DNA of 64,000 bases from Dipteris shenzhenensis (taxonomy: Eukaryota > Polypodiophyta > Polypodiopsida > Gleicheniales): the NCBI GenBank assembly GCA_047967505.1, contig CM106539.1; one strand, 5' to 3'. Numbering within the stretch: position 1 is the first letter of the stretch; the number at the start of each line of letters is the position of its first letter. The notes beneath the pieces are model-generated. The model worked only from the letters and a program-made list of their open reading frames with translations. It made no database searches and was not told the DNA's origin. Positions 10,497 through 20,282 of the stretch are shown piece by piece. The position numbers and the translations under genes are program-made.

Positions 10497-12420
10497 ATTG
10501 AGATCAGGAGAATCCCCTCAAAGCAATGCAGAGAGTGGTACACAGGTATCACGAAAAGGAAAAGAGAAGGTAGATCAGCCCATGTTTGATGTGAATGCAG
10601 GTCACTCTTGTGTGGATGGTGAATCCAGTGGCTCAGAACAGAGCATTGATGATGAGTTGGGTATTCCTTCTGTTGTTACACCTGGAGTAAGGAAGACCAG
10701 GGATGTTTTGAGAGCACCTGGAAGTGAGCCTATTTTGCGCAGGTCTACCAGGGTTAGGTATCCTATGGATAGGCTGAAATATGATGGATTTACAACCATT
10801 CACTATGCCTATATGGTCAAAGTGATACAGGAACCAGAACCCACTTCTTTTGAGCAAGCCATGGGAAATGAAAAATGTGAGAAAGCCATGGATGAAGAAA
10901 TGGATGCCTTGGATGCTAATGCTACATGGGAATTGGTGCCTTTGCCTAAAGGCAAGAATGCAATTGGCTGTAAGTGGGTTTATAAGATCAAGCACAATGC
11001 AGATCGTTTTGTGAATAGATACAAGGCAAGATTAGTTGTCAAGGGGTATGCACAGACATATGGCATTGATTACGAAGAAACTTTCAGCCCGGTTGCAAGG
11101 ATGGCAACCGTAAGAGCAGCCATTGCTATGGCTGCATCAAAGGGATGGTCTTTACATCAGATGGATGTAAAGAATGCCTTCTTGCATGGTGATTTGCAAG
11201 AAGAGGTCTTTATGGAGCAGCCAGCAGGTTATGTTCATGCTATTCATCCTGAGTTTGTGTGCAGGTTGAAGAAAGCCTTGTATTACTTGAAGCAAGCACC
11301 TAGAGCATGGTCTGACAAGATAGGACAGCATCTTGTCACTATTGGCTTTCAGATTTCCAAGGCAGATTTCTCACTCTATGTGAGAAAAACAGAGAAAGGG
11401 ATTATGCTGCTGGTCATTTATGTTGATGATTTGATCATCACAGGTGATAGTGATGAAGATATCCTTCATGTGAAAATGCTATTGAGGTAGAAGTTTGAGA
11501 TGAAGGATTTGGGAGAGCTGCGTTATTTCTTGGGCATTGAGGTGATTAGATCACCAAGTGGGATACAGCTCTTGCAGAGGCAGTATGGATTGGACATGCT
11601 ATCCAAATATGGGATGACAGGCTATAAGCCTATTTCAGTTCCTTTGGAGCAGAATGTGAAGCTGAGTGCAGATGCAGGTGAGCTTCTAGAAGACCCTACT
11701 ATATATAGACGCATGGTAGGAACTTTGATTTACATGACTATTACCAGGCCAGATTTGAGCTATGTTGTTGGGTTGGTAAGTCAGTTTATGCAGGCTCCAA
11801 GGAAACCGCATTTGGATGCGGCTAGACGCATACTCAGGTATGTGAAGTCCACATTGCAGTATGGACTATTTTATGAGGCTGGGGTTCAGATACAGTTGCA
11901 TGGATACACTGATGCTGATTGGGCTGGTAGCATTTCTGATAGACGATCTACCAGTGGATATGTGTTCTCTTTTGGGAGTGCTGCAGTCACTTGGAGCAGC
12001 AAGAAACAGCCTACAATTGCCTTGTCGAGCACAGAGGCTGAGTACAGGGGTGCAACAATGGCTGCATGTGAGGTAGCTTGGTTGCATAAGCTACTTTATG
12101 ATATGCATCAGTCTACAGATGGGCCGGTTGTCATTTATTGTGACAACATGAGCAGTATACATTTGGCAAAGAACCTAGTCTTTCATGCTAGAACAAAGCA
12201 CATTGAGGTGCATTATCACTATGTGCGGGAGAAGGTTCTACTAGGTCTTATTGATCTAGTTTATGTCAGCACAGAGGATCAGGCAGCTGACATATTCACG
12301 AAAGCATTGGGCGCAGAGAAGCTGCGCAAGTTTAGAGACCTGCTTGGTGTGCAGGATTTGGGACTGAGCTCGAGGGGGAGTGTTGAGATATCGAGCTCCA
12401 CTCGCGATATGCCAGGGTGA
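10440..12420 (+). pseudogene. Copia reverse transcriptase and RNase H
   Basis: Reverse transcriptase shows WELVPLPKGKNAIGCKWVYK, ARLVVKGYAQ, FSPVARMATVR, QMDVKNAFLHGDL and the catalytic IYVDDLIITG (about 11,416-11,445). An in-frame TAG at 11,488-11,490 sits between RT subdomains, and the same frame continues with KFEMKDLGELRYFLGIE. RNase H follows with TDADWAGSISDRRSTSGY, SSTEAEYRG and DNMSSIHLAKN. The frame ends at 12,418-12,420, inside the 3' LTR. TAG in place of CAG would again be a single C-to-T change (inference). Confidence 0.9.
12371..12380 (+). promoter_or_regulatory. Polypurine tract
   Basis: CGAGGGGGAG lies immediately before the 3' LTR start at 12,381, the expected position for plus-strand priming. 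Confidence 0.8.
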
Positions 12421-12733
12421 CTGTTGTGCATTTATGTCACCGACTTGTTAGCTGGAGATGCGGTTGGTACACCGCCCACGAATAATAGCTGGATGATAGC
12501 TATCCTTATCTACACTAGTTCGTGGCTCAGTTAGTATGCCACCTTAGTTAGTTGAGTTTGGTTTGAGACCCACATATAGGGTTCTTCTATTTCTTTGTAC
12601 TAGAGTTCTTTTGGCTTTTACAACTAAGAAGAGGAAAACTGTTTTCAGCCTCCACCTTTGTGTGTATTCCCCCTATTGTGCATGTGAGAAAGCCGCAAGT
12701 GAGACTCCTTCCCTCTCTCCCACAATCTTCACA
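12381..12733 (+). repeat. 3' LTR of the copia element
   Basis: It is 353 bp, TGTTGA to TTCACA, and is followed by the GTGAT target duplication. The C-terminus of the pol frame extends 40 bp into it. Confidence 0.95.
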
Positions 12734-12943
12734 GTGATCCCTTTTGTCTTCGTGTCTAGTAGCTTCTGCCCCTCCAAACTTTCCACATCCTATCGGTCTC
12801 ATCGAACTCAATGTCAAGCTCGACAAGGATCTCTATGAGGAGTCCTGCAGGAGAAGTGCAATCCATGATAGTTTGTTGTTCTTGCAACTCGTTAATTCTT
12901 TTTCTCAATTGTTGCGGTTTTTTTTTAATTTTCAGAAGCATTA
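12734..12943 (-). pseudogene. Upstream part of the GIY-YIG gene exon (charged, possibly coiled)
   Basis: Minus-strand reading: an ATG near 12,941 opens LLKIKKKPQQLRKRINELQEQQ (Lys/Gln/Glu-rich, possibly a short coiled coil), then LLIEILVELDIEFDETDR. About one base is then missing or extra, after which the frame DVESLEGQKLLDTKTKG runs into the copia target site. It therefore joins, after one frameshift, to the exon at 6874-7119. No family was recognised. Confidence 0.5.
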
Positions 12944-13207
12944 TGCACTATTTGCGAATCTCAAGCCTCTCGGCCCTCTTTTAGCTGGCAAACGCCTATT
13001 GCAGTTGTCAATGAAGTCGCGTAGTTCCACACACGTGTTGAAGCCGTTGATGTAACCTCCCGGACGTTCTCCTGCATTGTTTGCTAGCTGGAATTGCTTT
13101 ATGGTTAGGAAGAACCTCCTGTTTGCTGGTGGAGGTTTTGTTGCGTTCGCGTTGCTTTTGTATAGCTCAAATAGCTGCTTGCAGGCACGACTTATTACAC
13201 CGTCTTT
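12941..13207 (-). CDS. Unidentified ORF between helicase and GIY-YIG gene
   Basis: Minus-strand frame open from about 13,207 to a TAA at 12,943-12,941, containing CKQLFELYKSNANATKPP, RRFFLTIKQFQLANNAGERP and GGYINGFNTCVELRDFIDN. Composition looks like real protein. Its stop overlaps the next ATG (TAATG), so the two pieces may be one gene broken by a frameshift in the adjacent A-rich run. A possible first exon (ATGGACGCAGACAAG followed by GTAAAT) sits at 13,285-13,271, but the splice phase to this ORF did not fit. Family unknown. Confidence 0.4.
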   Translation of the reverse strand, partial: KDGVISRACKQLFELYKSNANATKPPPANRRFFLTIKQFQLANNAGERPGGYINGFNTCVELRDFIDNCNRRLPAKRGPRGLRFANSA

Positions 13208-13436
13208 TCAAATGAGCCGTCTTTTTAAATCTTCAAGAAAAAAAGATTCTTTCATGCTGGTGGAATTTACCTTGTCTGCGTCCATGTCTTATGCTACAAT
13301 GTCCCGAGCTTTCTGATTCTCTGCACCTGTTCTCGACAACAGACAAGATATTAAAACCATTTTCCTTGCATGCATGTTTGACGTAACATATTCATGACTT
13401 GTCTCTGCCTTGTTCAATCTCTGGTAGTGAATACCT

Positions 13437-15599
13437 TTATGCACGTGGTTGTGTTGTCGGCTGTGAGAACTCTCGTGGAATTGGTCTGAATATGTCTGGA
13501 TGTGGGCAATGTAGTATGCGCAACCTCATTCTCTCAGTCACTCTAGACAACATCACGTATGCTAGGCCAGGGGCAAACACTCCTTGGAATATGAGCAGCG
13601 CTTTGTTGGATATGGTTGTGCCTTGGGATTTGTGTCCCGTGATAGCGTATGCTAGGGTTAGTGGAAATGTGGACTTGTGGAACCATTTTCCATTTGCCTT
13701 TCGCTGATGCTTCGAGCGTCGTAATGTGAGCACGGCCACTGTTGTGTCCACGACGACAGTGATACCGTTGATTTCTCCCCTGCTAGTTGCATTGATGCTC
13801 TTGATTTTGCACATTGCTCCATTTGCGGCACCTATTGCGAGGTCGATGTTTTTTGTTATCTTTGCCTTCGCCCCCATGCAAATTTTTCCTATCTCGTTGA
13901 AGCTTTTGTCCTCCAACCATTCTTTGAGAGCTGGTTCGCTCGCGGCGTTACTGTGTATTTGAACATGCACAATCATCTCGGGAGTGTTGAATTTCTCCAC
14001 AAGCTCATCGTTGAAGGTAGCGACATCGACTCTGTGCATGCAAATAATGGTTGTTTCGGCATCGATGAAGTGGCATGCACCTTCCTTGTCGACAATGCAC
14101 TGCCCCAAACAGTCGAAAATCTCGTCAGTTGTGGGCGTCCTGAGTCTTATGGTATGCAAGAATGCCAGGAACGGCATGTCTCGTGCATGTCGCACCAAGA
14201 ATTGCATGTGGTACATTTTCGCTTGAGCCCAGTGCGTCGAGGACATGATGTGGCACGGCTCGTAGAGATCCTTGCGGTGTTTGCAGACTGGCGGTAATTG
14301 CACCAGGTCACCAAAAATTATGAGCATTTTGTGTCTGAATGGCTCATGCAATGTGCCATTAGTCACATTGACGATTTGTCCTACCACGAGATCGAAAGTC
14401 ATCCTTGTTAGCATGGACATCTCGTCAATGATGATCGCGTTGGCTTCCTTGATTGCGAGGTGTCGCTCATCCGTCTCATGGATGTTCAGTGGGTACTGAC
14501 TGCTGCGCACAGGGATCTTGAATTGGTAGTGTACAGTGGTTGCAATCTTGCTCAGCCGCATCACAGCCGCCCCTGTTGATGCACAGAGTATTGCCGTTTT
14601 GTTTTGCGCTAGCAGATGCGAAACATAGTACCGTATCAAGAAGCTTTTGCCGCTACCTGGTGTTCCACAGACAACGTGCAGCCCCGAGCTTATTGAAGCT
14701 AGGCTTTCGAAGACTCTTTGTTGTTCTACTGTCAATGCGGCATTGGCGACGGTGCGAAACTCGGCCATTTTTTCCAACATCCTCACGCGTGTTGGCCCTT
14801 CGACGGTTTGCTGGTCGATGTTAGGCGCTTCCATCGGGCAGTCTCGGATGATCGCAACCTTTTGCAATATCATATTGATCAACTGGTCCGTGTGGTTAGT
14901 CGCTAGCAAGTTCCTTTGCGTGTATTCGATCACATACATCTCGAGGTCCTCGTTGCTCAATATGAGGCCGCGCATTTGGCATTTGACAAAGTAGGATCCA
15001 GCTGTGTTGGCAGGTGATATGAGCTTTGTTTCAGTCCTGAAGCTGAGTTTTCGCAAGAGCACGTTGTAGAAGTACCCCTCTGGTTGATGTCCAGGGTGGT
15101 AGTCAGTGAATCTGACTACTTGCTCACATTTTGCGATCCTGTTGCCTAAGAGGTCAAGACCGACCGTTCCACGTTGCGTTTCCTTGGGCTTTCGGATCAC
15201 ATATTGCTTATGGTAATCGTAGAACGTGCTATCCTTGATGACGCTCAGTCTCCCGCAGTATATGTCGATCGGGTGCAGGGTGACGTTGTTGTTTCGCGAG
15301 ACGATGCGTTGTCTTAGAGATGGTGGCGAGGAGTCGACATAGTGAACGGTCTCGCTCCTTGTGATTGTTGGTATCTGCATGCAGTTTAGCGCGGCCTCTG
15401 TTGGAGAGGTTGGTTTTGATAGGAAGCTCGCGGCGATGAGTTTCAGCTTTACTTTGTCGAGATGTTGCAACCCCAAACATGAGGCATCTTCTGAATGGAT
15501 GTTCAGTTTGCCCATTGGTTCAGATTTCATCGCGTACTTGAGGGTTAGTGAGAGATTGAAGAGTTTGTCACCCGCTGTATGTTCATATGTGCACCCCAC
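13437..15599 (-). pseudogene. Helitron PIF1-type helicase, with the Rep tyrosine region at its N-terminus
   Basis: This is a 720-codon open frame. Near residues 19-28 it has LTLKYAMKSE, matching the Helitron Y-x-x-K-Y-x-x-K-x-E region. Helicase motifs follow: Walker A CGTPGSGKSF (about 311-320), CASTGAAVMRL, the Walker B-like IIIDEMSML, FGDLVQLPPV, and late motifs GHKSQGTTI and LAYVMLSRV. This is the PIF1-like superfamily 1B helicase of rolling-circle Helitrons, which would unwind donor DNA. The domain has no internal stop, but the upstream Rep frame is shifted relative to it near 15,560. The first codon read as Met is not a proven start. Confidence 0.9.
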
Positions 15600-15784
15600 A
15601 ACAGTAACACGGAAGGGTGGTAAGGGACGACGTTTCGGTGCTCATGTCCCGGCCGGTAATACAACCAACGTTGCGTCAGAGGGTCGAGTATGGCTTCATA
15701 TTCTGGCTGTGTTGCAAAAGGGAAGCCGTGCTTGCAACTGTGGTGTGACGGTCCGACGTAGCACGCTTTCCTGCATACGTGCAA
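15545..15784 (-). pseudogene. Helitron Rep segment between HUH and tyrosine motifs
   Basis: The frame reads HVCRKACYVGP, CKHGFPF, LYYRPGHEHRNVVPYHPSVLLLWGAHMNIQRV, which is the characteristic Helitron Rep stretch (Cys-rich CRFGFP-like and VPYNP-LLLW-A-x-N-x-x-V). It overlaps the N-terminus of the helicase frame, with a one-base shift close to the tyrosine motif. Confidence 0.8.
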
Positions 15785-15874
15785 CTGCTTCCTGAGAACT
15801 AGTTCTCGCAGCCTTGTGTTTCGAGGATCCAGGGCCTCATCCCTGGGGACGTAAGCCGCAATCTCATTTGCAAT

Positions 15875-16279
15875 TCACTGACGGTCATCATGGTGGACCC
15901 ACAATATGACATGGGCATGTAGGAAGCCCCTGTTTTGTATCTCATAACGAACGACATGGTGTTGTATTCGGCCAAGCAGACCGTCGGATGAAAGCAAATG
16001 CTTGCACATGAACATGTGGAAGCGTGCATGGAAAAGTGCCACGCATTCAATAGGACAGTCCTTCCAAGTGAATTGCGCATTATAATGTGTTGCGATGCTC
16101 TCGATCACATTAATTTCTTGCCACCGTGTATCGATGACCTCGTCTGCAGTGAATGTCAGAAAGAAATCTGGGAGGCCCCAAGCATCGACCATCATTATGA
16201 GGTCCTTCAGTTGCTGTCGATGCCACGATGGGGACCCCGGCATTGTTGATGGCATGCTGTAGCGAAGCACGTGTCTCAT
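15875..16279 (-). pseudogene. Helitron Rep HUH nuclease segment
   Basis: The frame contains the segment FLTFTADEVIDTRW, then NAQFTWKDCPIECVALFHARF, and NRGFLHAHVILWV with the metal-binding HUH pair (HAH codons at about 15,919-15,911). These are the Helitron_like_N hallmarks of the rolling-circle endonuclease. Frameshifts separate it from the pieces on either side, near 15,870 and 16,280-16,440. Confidence 0.85.
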
Positions 16280-16446
16280 TGCGTCTTCATCGGTCGTGGC
16301 AGGGTTGGCTTTCCTATATTGGTCGATGTCTCATTGCAAGCATGTAGAGTTGCTTGAATTGGCAATCATCACTGCCTGTTTTAACTGGAACATGATCAAC
16401 AAGTACGGCTTGTAGAGCGTGTAGATAGAGAATAAGGTGCATATTC

Positions 16447-17060
16447 TCAGGTGCATATTCTTATTTTCACATAGTTGCTGAACTGTATGCAGCCATCATA
16501 GTAGCCCCGTCCGAAAGGGAACAGGAAGGGGAACACTGCTGACTCCATGGTTATGTCAACGCACGCACTGCCAGCTGCTGCTACTCCATCGACGTGGAAT
16601 GAAGCGACCCTCTCTGAAAGCATTTCTGTACCCTGTAGCTGTATGGAGGCAAACTCATGCTTGTCCCTTGCATCAAAGGCGCGATGGTTCGCGGGGTCCA
16701 CCATGTTTTGCAAAAGCAGGAGCTCAGGATGAGGTTCCGCTATTGACATTAACTCAAAGGGAGCTATCTCATCGTGTAGTTCCAAGATACCTGCAATGGT
16801 TTGAGGACTCAAGATGCACATACCCATCTTGATGTCCGCACGCTCTGCTAAAGAATTGTACTTGCGCAATATTGGATTGTTCTCGATGTTGTATGCGAGC
16901 ACAGCTGACAGCTCGTTCGTCACGATTTCTTGAGCCGAGCTTAGTGGGACGTTTCGCCAAGATATCAGAGGATTGTCTAGAAGTGACCTTCGATCGAGTG
17001 TGCCACGAGCAATCGCATTTGCAGTCGTGGTAACTGAAATGGATACATCTATGATGCTTA
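16447..17060 (-). pseudogene. Helitron Rep N-terminal segment
   Basis: The frame is open upstream of the first Met at 16,923: NPLISWRNVPLSSAQEIVTN leads into LSAVLAYNIENNPILRKYNS. It then reads FPFLFPFGRGYYDG, matching the FPxLFPxGxGG pattern that precedes the HUH domain in Helitron Rep proteins. A further fragment up to about 17,200 in another frame (Cys/His-rich) may be the distal N-terminus. No intact start was found. Confidence 0.7.
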
Positions 17061-17418
17061 GCAGTTGCGTGTGGAGGTGGTTTGTTTAAAGCAACTGCCG
17101 AGAGTACTGTGGCATCAACCGCACAATGTATCTGCTCCGCTGGGCATCTCGTGTGCAGCTTTGGCATTTCCAGTAATTCACTTACATGCCCATATTCTCG
17201 CAAGCATCCAAAAGTATCATGTTTCCAAGTGCGACGCTGTGGCTCGAGATGCCTATGCCTTGCGAAGAAACGATCCTTTGGTTTGCAGACAGTAGCATGG
17301 TTATGCCACAGACACCGCAGATTTGAAGGCTAGAGAAAATAGCCGCGCAATTACTAACCCATTGCTTGTATCTATCTGCGATGGTCAACCACGATGACGT
17401 AGCTGGCCTCAAGGACAT

Positions 17419-18435
17419 CTTTCTTGATGTTATATCAAGTTGAATAGCTCGACCTCTGGCTGCTCTGAGCGTTGACGAATGGTCATGTTCGACCGGTGGT
17501 CATTTCTACATCGTGACATGAATCGATGTCTTATGTTCGGGTTTAAACACCTATAGGGATTAATAATAAAAACCAGCTATAATTTCACTCATGTGGTTTT
17601 ATCTAAACGCAACAGGAAAAACAAAATGGACTGAACCTCTATCTTTAGAAGGTGAAAGAATTGATAAAATAACTTGAATTAAGCAAATACATTTTGTTGT
17701 GCGTACCTTTAGGAGAAGACACTCGTTTGGAGGCTGCAAACATCTCGAAAACAGAACTGTTGTAGACATGATTAGTATGTTGGTCGAATGTAATGTTCCC
17801 TTGCAGAAACAGAATGTGCGAAGAAGTGTGCGTGCTCAAGATGAGGTGTAAAAAAAAAAAAACCATACGTAATGTATGGTGGAGAGCCGGCACATGTCTC
17901 TCCAAAAATTATATATCATAGGGGAACATGCCATCCCCCCATTTTGAATAGTCACCTCCAGTGTTGGAGGTGTAGTGCATTAATGCGGACCAGAGCAACA
18001 GACGGTGCAGAAACATTTCAGAATTGAAATGACCGTACATTCTACTTATGTGGAGTATCCTTTGTGACGTCCATAGCTCGACGAGAAGTCGCCTATTTCT
18101 TTGCTAGAATGTTGGAATCTGAAAAACAATCATGATTAGTTAATATGCATTCCTCATGTTCTGCATGTTTGGATATGTTGGTTAGCATATGTGCAATTTC
18201 CTAAAGATGATAAATTCAAGCACAAAAGCTATACACAATCCAACGATCAAAGATGTTCAAACCATTAAGGTAATCATCTTCACACATCTTCGAGCAGTTG
18301 TAGTTACAATTTTTGCCTTTGCAAGATTCCAAAAAATTACGACTATGGAAATATAAAAGTGCGTATAAATAACATCTTATTATATCTAAAATGATTCACT
18401 ATGTCCATGATCTTATGAGTTGGCAATAGTTATCA
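17419..18435. other. Intergenic, nothing recognised
   Basis: AT-rich sequence with short, unconvincing frames only. A poly-A run lies near 17,850. No RNA gene, terminal repeat or duplication was seen. Confidence 0.6.
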
Positions 18436-18756
18436 TTGACACTTTTGCAAACTTTGATCAGATCGCAACAATTATTGATGTTTGCAACTATTCATAAAGA
18501 TTACAGGGATATAATCAGAGGAGATACTTTAATAACATTACTATATGACAGATTGAGATCTGGGGATATCATTCAAGGTCTTCTGAAAGTTGAGCAGTTG
18601 TTGGAATCTCGTTCGATCGCTTTTGTTTCAGCGGGAATCAAAGATATTTCTAGAAAATGGAATAGGGGTGTTATACGACTAATTGGGAATCTTCGGAGTC
18701 ATTTTCTGAGTGCTAGAATAAGTGTGGAACAGCGTCAATTGGTTCTGATTGACTAA
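18436..18756 (+). CDS. Unidentified ORF fragment
   Basis: A 107-codon frame with protein-like composition and no low complexity (for example [20 protein letters not shown] and [20 protein letters not shown]). It ends at a TAA (18,754-18,756). No family was recognised, and the first codon may not be the real start. It could be an exon fragment or a chance frame. Confidence 0.3.
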   Translation: MTLLQTLIRSQQLLMFATIHKDYRDIIRGDTLITLLYDRLRSGDIIQGLLKVEQLLESRSIAFVSAGIKDISRKWNRGVIRLIGNLRSHFLSARISVEQRQLVLID

Positions 18757-18867
18757 ATCTGAAAGATTTATGGATGTATATCCGTCTATATTAAACCCCT
18801 TCAACAGATCAACGCTTGTTTATAAGATGAAGGCTGTCCTTCTCGTATTCCTCCTCCTGAGAGTTTA

Positions 18868-19098
18868 ACATCCCCCTACCTGCTCAAATCTCAAACCCTT
18901 CGTAACCTCGAGCATAGCGTACCTCACAAACTCTACCTTGCCTCCTTACCTAGCTTCCACAAAGATTTGCTGCGAGAGGAGAGCTCTCTCAACAAGGCCC
19001 TACAGCATTTACTTGAGCATCTCTACCTCGCTATCAGTCTATACGCCATGTTTCAAGGGGACATCTTCACAGCTCTGGCGTCATTGCTTCTTCAATGA
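18868..19098 (+). CDS. Unidentified Leu-rich ORF fragment
   Basis: A 76-codon frame without ATG start reading SPYLLKSQTLRNLEHSVPHK, then REESSLNKALQHLLEHLYLA, ending at TGA 19,096-19,098. The amphipathic Leu/His/Glu pattern suggests helices. The family is unknown and it may be a chance frame. Confidence 0.25.
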   Translation, partial: TSPYLLKSQTLRNLEHSVPHKLYLASLPSFHKDLLREESSLNKALQHLLEHLYLAISLYAMFQGDIFTALASLLLQ

Positions 19099-19721
19099 AA
19101 GACAATCATGGAGCCTAGTCCAAGCAGCATGTCTTCTTGTTATGTTCGTAAATTTTGACACTGCAAAATGAAAGAAATCGTTGGCAAAGATCAAGCGTGC
19201 CCTTCCCCCTCCCCAAACCTGCCAGAAACGAGTAGCCAGGAAGATATAATAAATTGCGAGGATGATGACCACCTTGCAAGGAAGGCAACCGCCTCAGAAG
19301 ATACACTCACTAGGAGTACCTCTCCCTCGCTCGAACAGCAATACAAAATTCCGATTCGTGAAAGGATTCCTTAGGATTTCATTGGGGAATCCAATTCTAT
19401 GCCGATGCGCGGTTTCCTCAACGTATGTCGAAGGTGAATCCACTAGTTTGAATCAATCCTTCGTGTTTCCATGGCGTAGAAGTCGACTGGTGAATCAGAT
19501 TCGTTGGATCACCTCAAGGCATCAGACGAATTGGCCCTCGAAATTCCCATCAGCTATGGTGAATCGACACCCCAATATGCTTCGCAGCCACAGGAACGTA
19601 GCCCCATCTACTCTTCACCTCGAGCTTTCACGCCCTTATCTCAGATGATCCCTATGAAGCATGGACTTTGCGATGTCGCTTGGGCCACAATCCTGGCTTA
19701 GATGTCCTGCCTCTCCCCTTG

Positions 19722-20282
19722 CACGGTAGCGACTAAGGTGGATCTTGCCGTATACCGAGTGCCGTAAACGGTGTTGTGGGTTATAAGCCTACACATGGTT
19801 TAGTTCATCGATGGTTGTATGGCCCCGTAGATCATGCAGGACCTATTACTCAAACTGTGGAAGACAATGCATTGATGTTGGGAGTGCTCGCTGGTTGGGA
19901 CCGCATCGATAATAGAGCAAACGCCATCGCAAGAAAGATGGAAAAAAAGATAGACTATGTTTCTGAATTGAAGAGAGGCGTACAAGGCATGCAGATAGGA
20001 ATTGTCAAGGAAGGGTTTACAGCGCCCATGATGGAGGTTGATGTGGTAGCGGTGACAAACGAAGCGACAAAGCTCCTGGAGCAGATGGGTGCAGTGGTGG
20101 AGAGCGTGTCGGTGCCTTTGTATAGTGCTGGCTGCAGTATTTGGGTTTGGTACGTGTTGGAAAGATCTGTGGAGAGTCTCTTCTATTCAGGCGAATCGAT
20201 TGAGGTGTTGGGGGTGGACGAGAATGGAGAGTACAACCGGCTGTCCAGCACAACTAGCTCGGGAAGCACAAGCTCAAGCTAA
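19722..20282 (+). pseudogene. Amidase-signature enzyme fragment
   Basis: The frame contains GSD, a TAA (19,734-19,736), then GGSCRIPSAVNGVVGYKPTHG. This is the amidase signature with the glycine-serine loop that carries the nucleophile (G-G-S-x-x-x-P). DHAGPITQTVEDNALMLGVLAGWD, then GVQGMQIGIVKEGF and TKLLEQMGAVVESVSVPL follow, as in GatA/enantioselective amidase proteins. Upstream catalytic Lys and Ser regions and the C-terminal half are missing, and a Ser/Thr run precedes the TAA at 20,280-20,282. The TAA in the signature replaces a position that is often Gln (one C-to-T step). Only about 185 of roughly 500 residues are present. The GTG at 19,776 is not a start. Confidence 0.7.

Larger units (their letters stand above)
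7120..12738 (+). mobile_element. Ty1/copia LTR retrotransposon, complete ends, broken ORFs
   Basis: The element spans 7125-12733 (5609 bp) and is flanked by GTGAT on both sides (7120-7124 and 12734-12738). The LTRs are 353 bp each, begin TGTTGA and end TTCACA. Gene order is gag, protease, integrase, reverse transcriptase, RNase H, which defines Ty1/copia. The two LTRs differ at 7 positions (2.0 percent), all transitions, so the insertion is fairly young. It lies inside the minus-strand Helitron coding region. Internal frames are broken in at least four places, so the copy cannot move by itself. Confidence 0.95.
6385..17418 (-). mobile_element. Helitron-like element, decayed, interrupted by a nested copia element
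   Basis: Minus-strand reading gives Helitron Rep segments (N-terminal domain, HUH motif, tyrosine region) followed by a PIF1-type helicase. Downstream lies a second coding region that ends in a GIY-YIG domain. The coordinates are those of the recognisable coding parts, not of true termini: I could not assign a convincing 5' TC or 3' hairpin plus CTRR end. The element was cut by a Ty1/copia insertion at 7120-12738. Several frameshifts separate the Rep pieces, so it is not autonomous as it stands. Confidence 0.75.
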
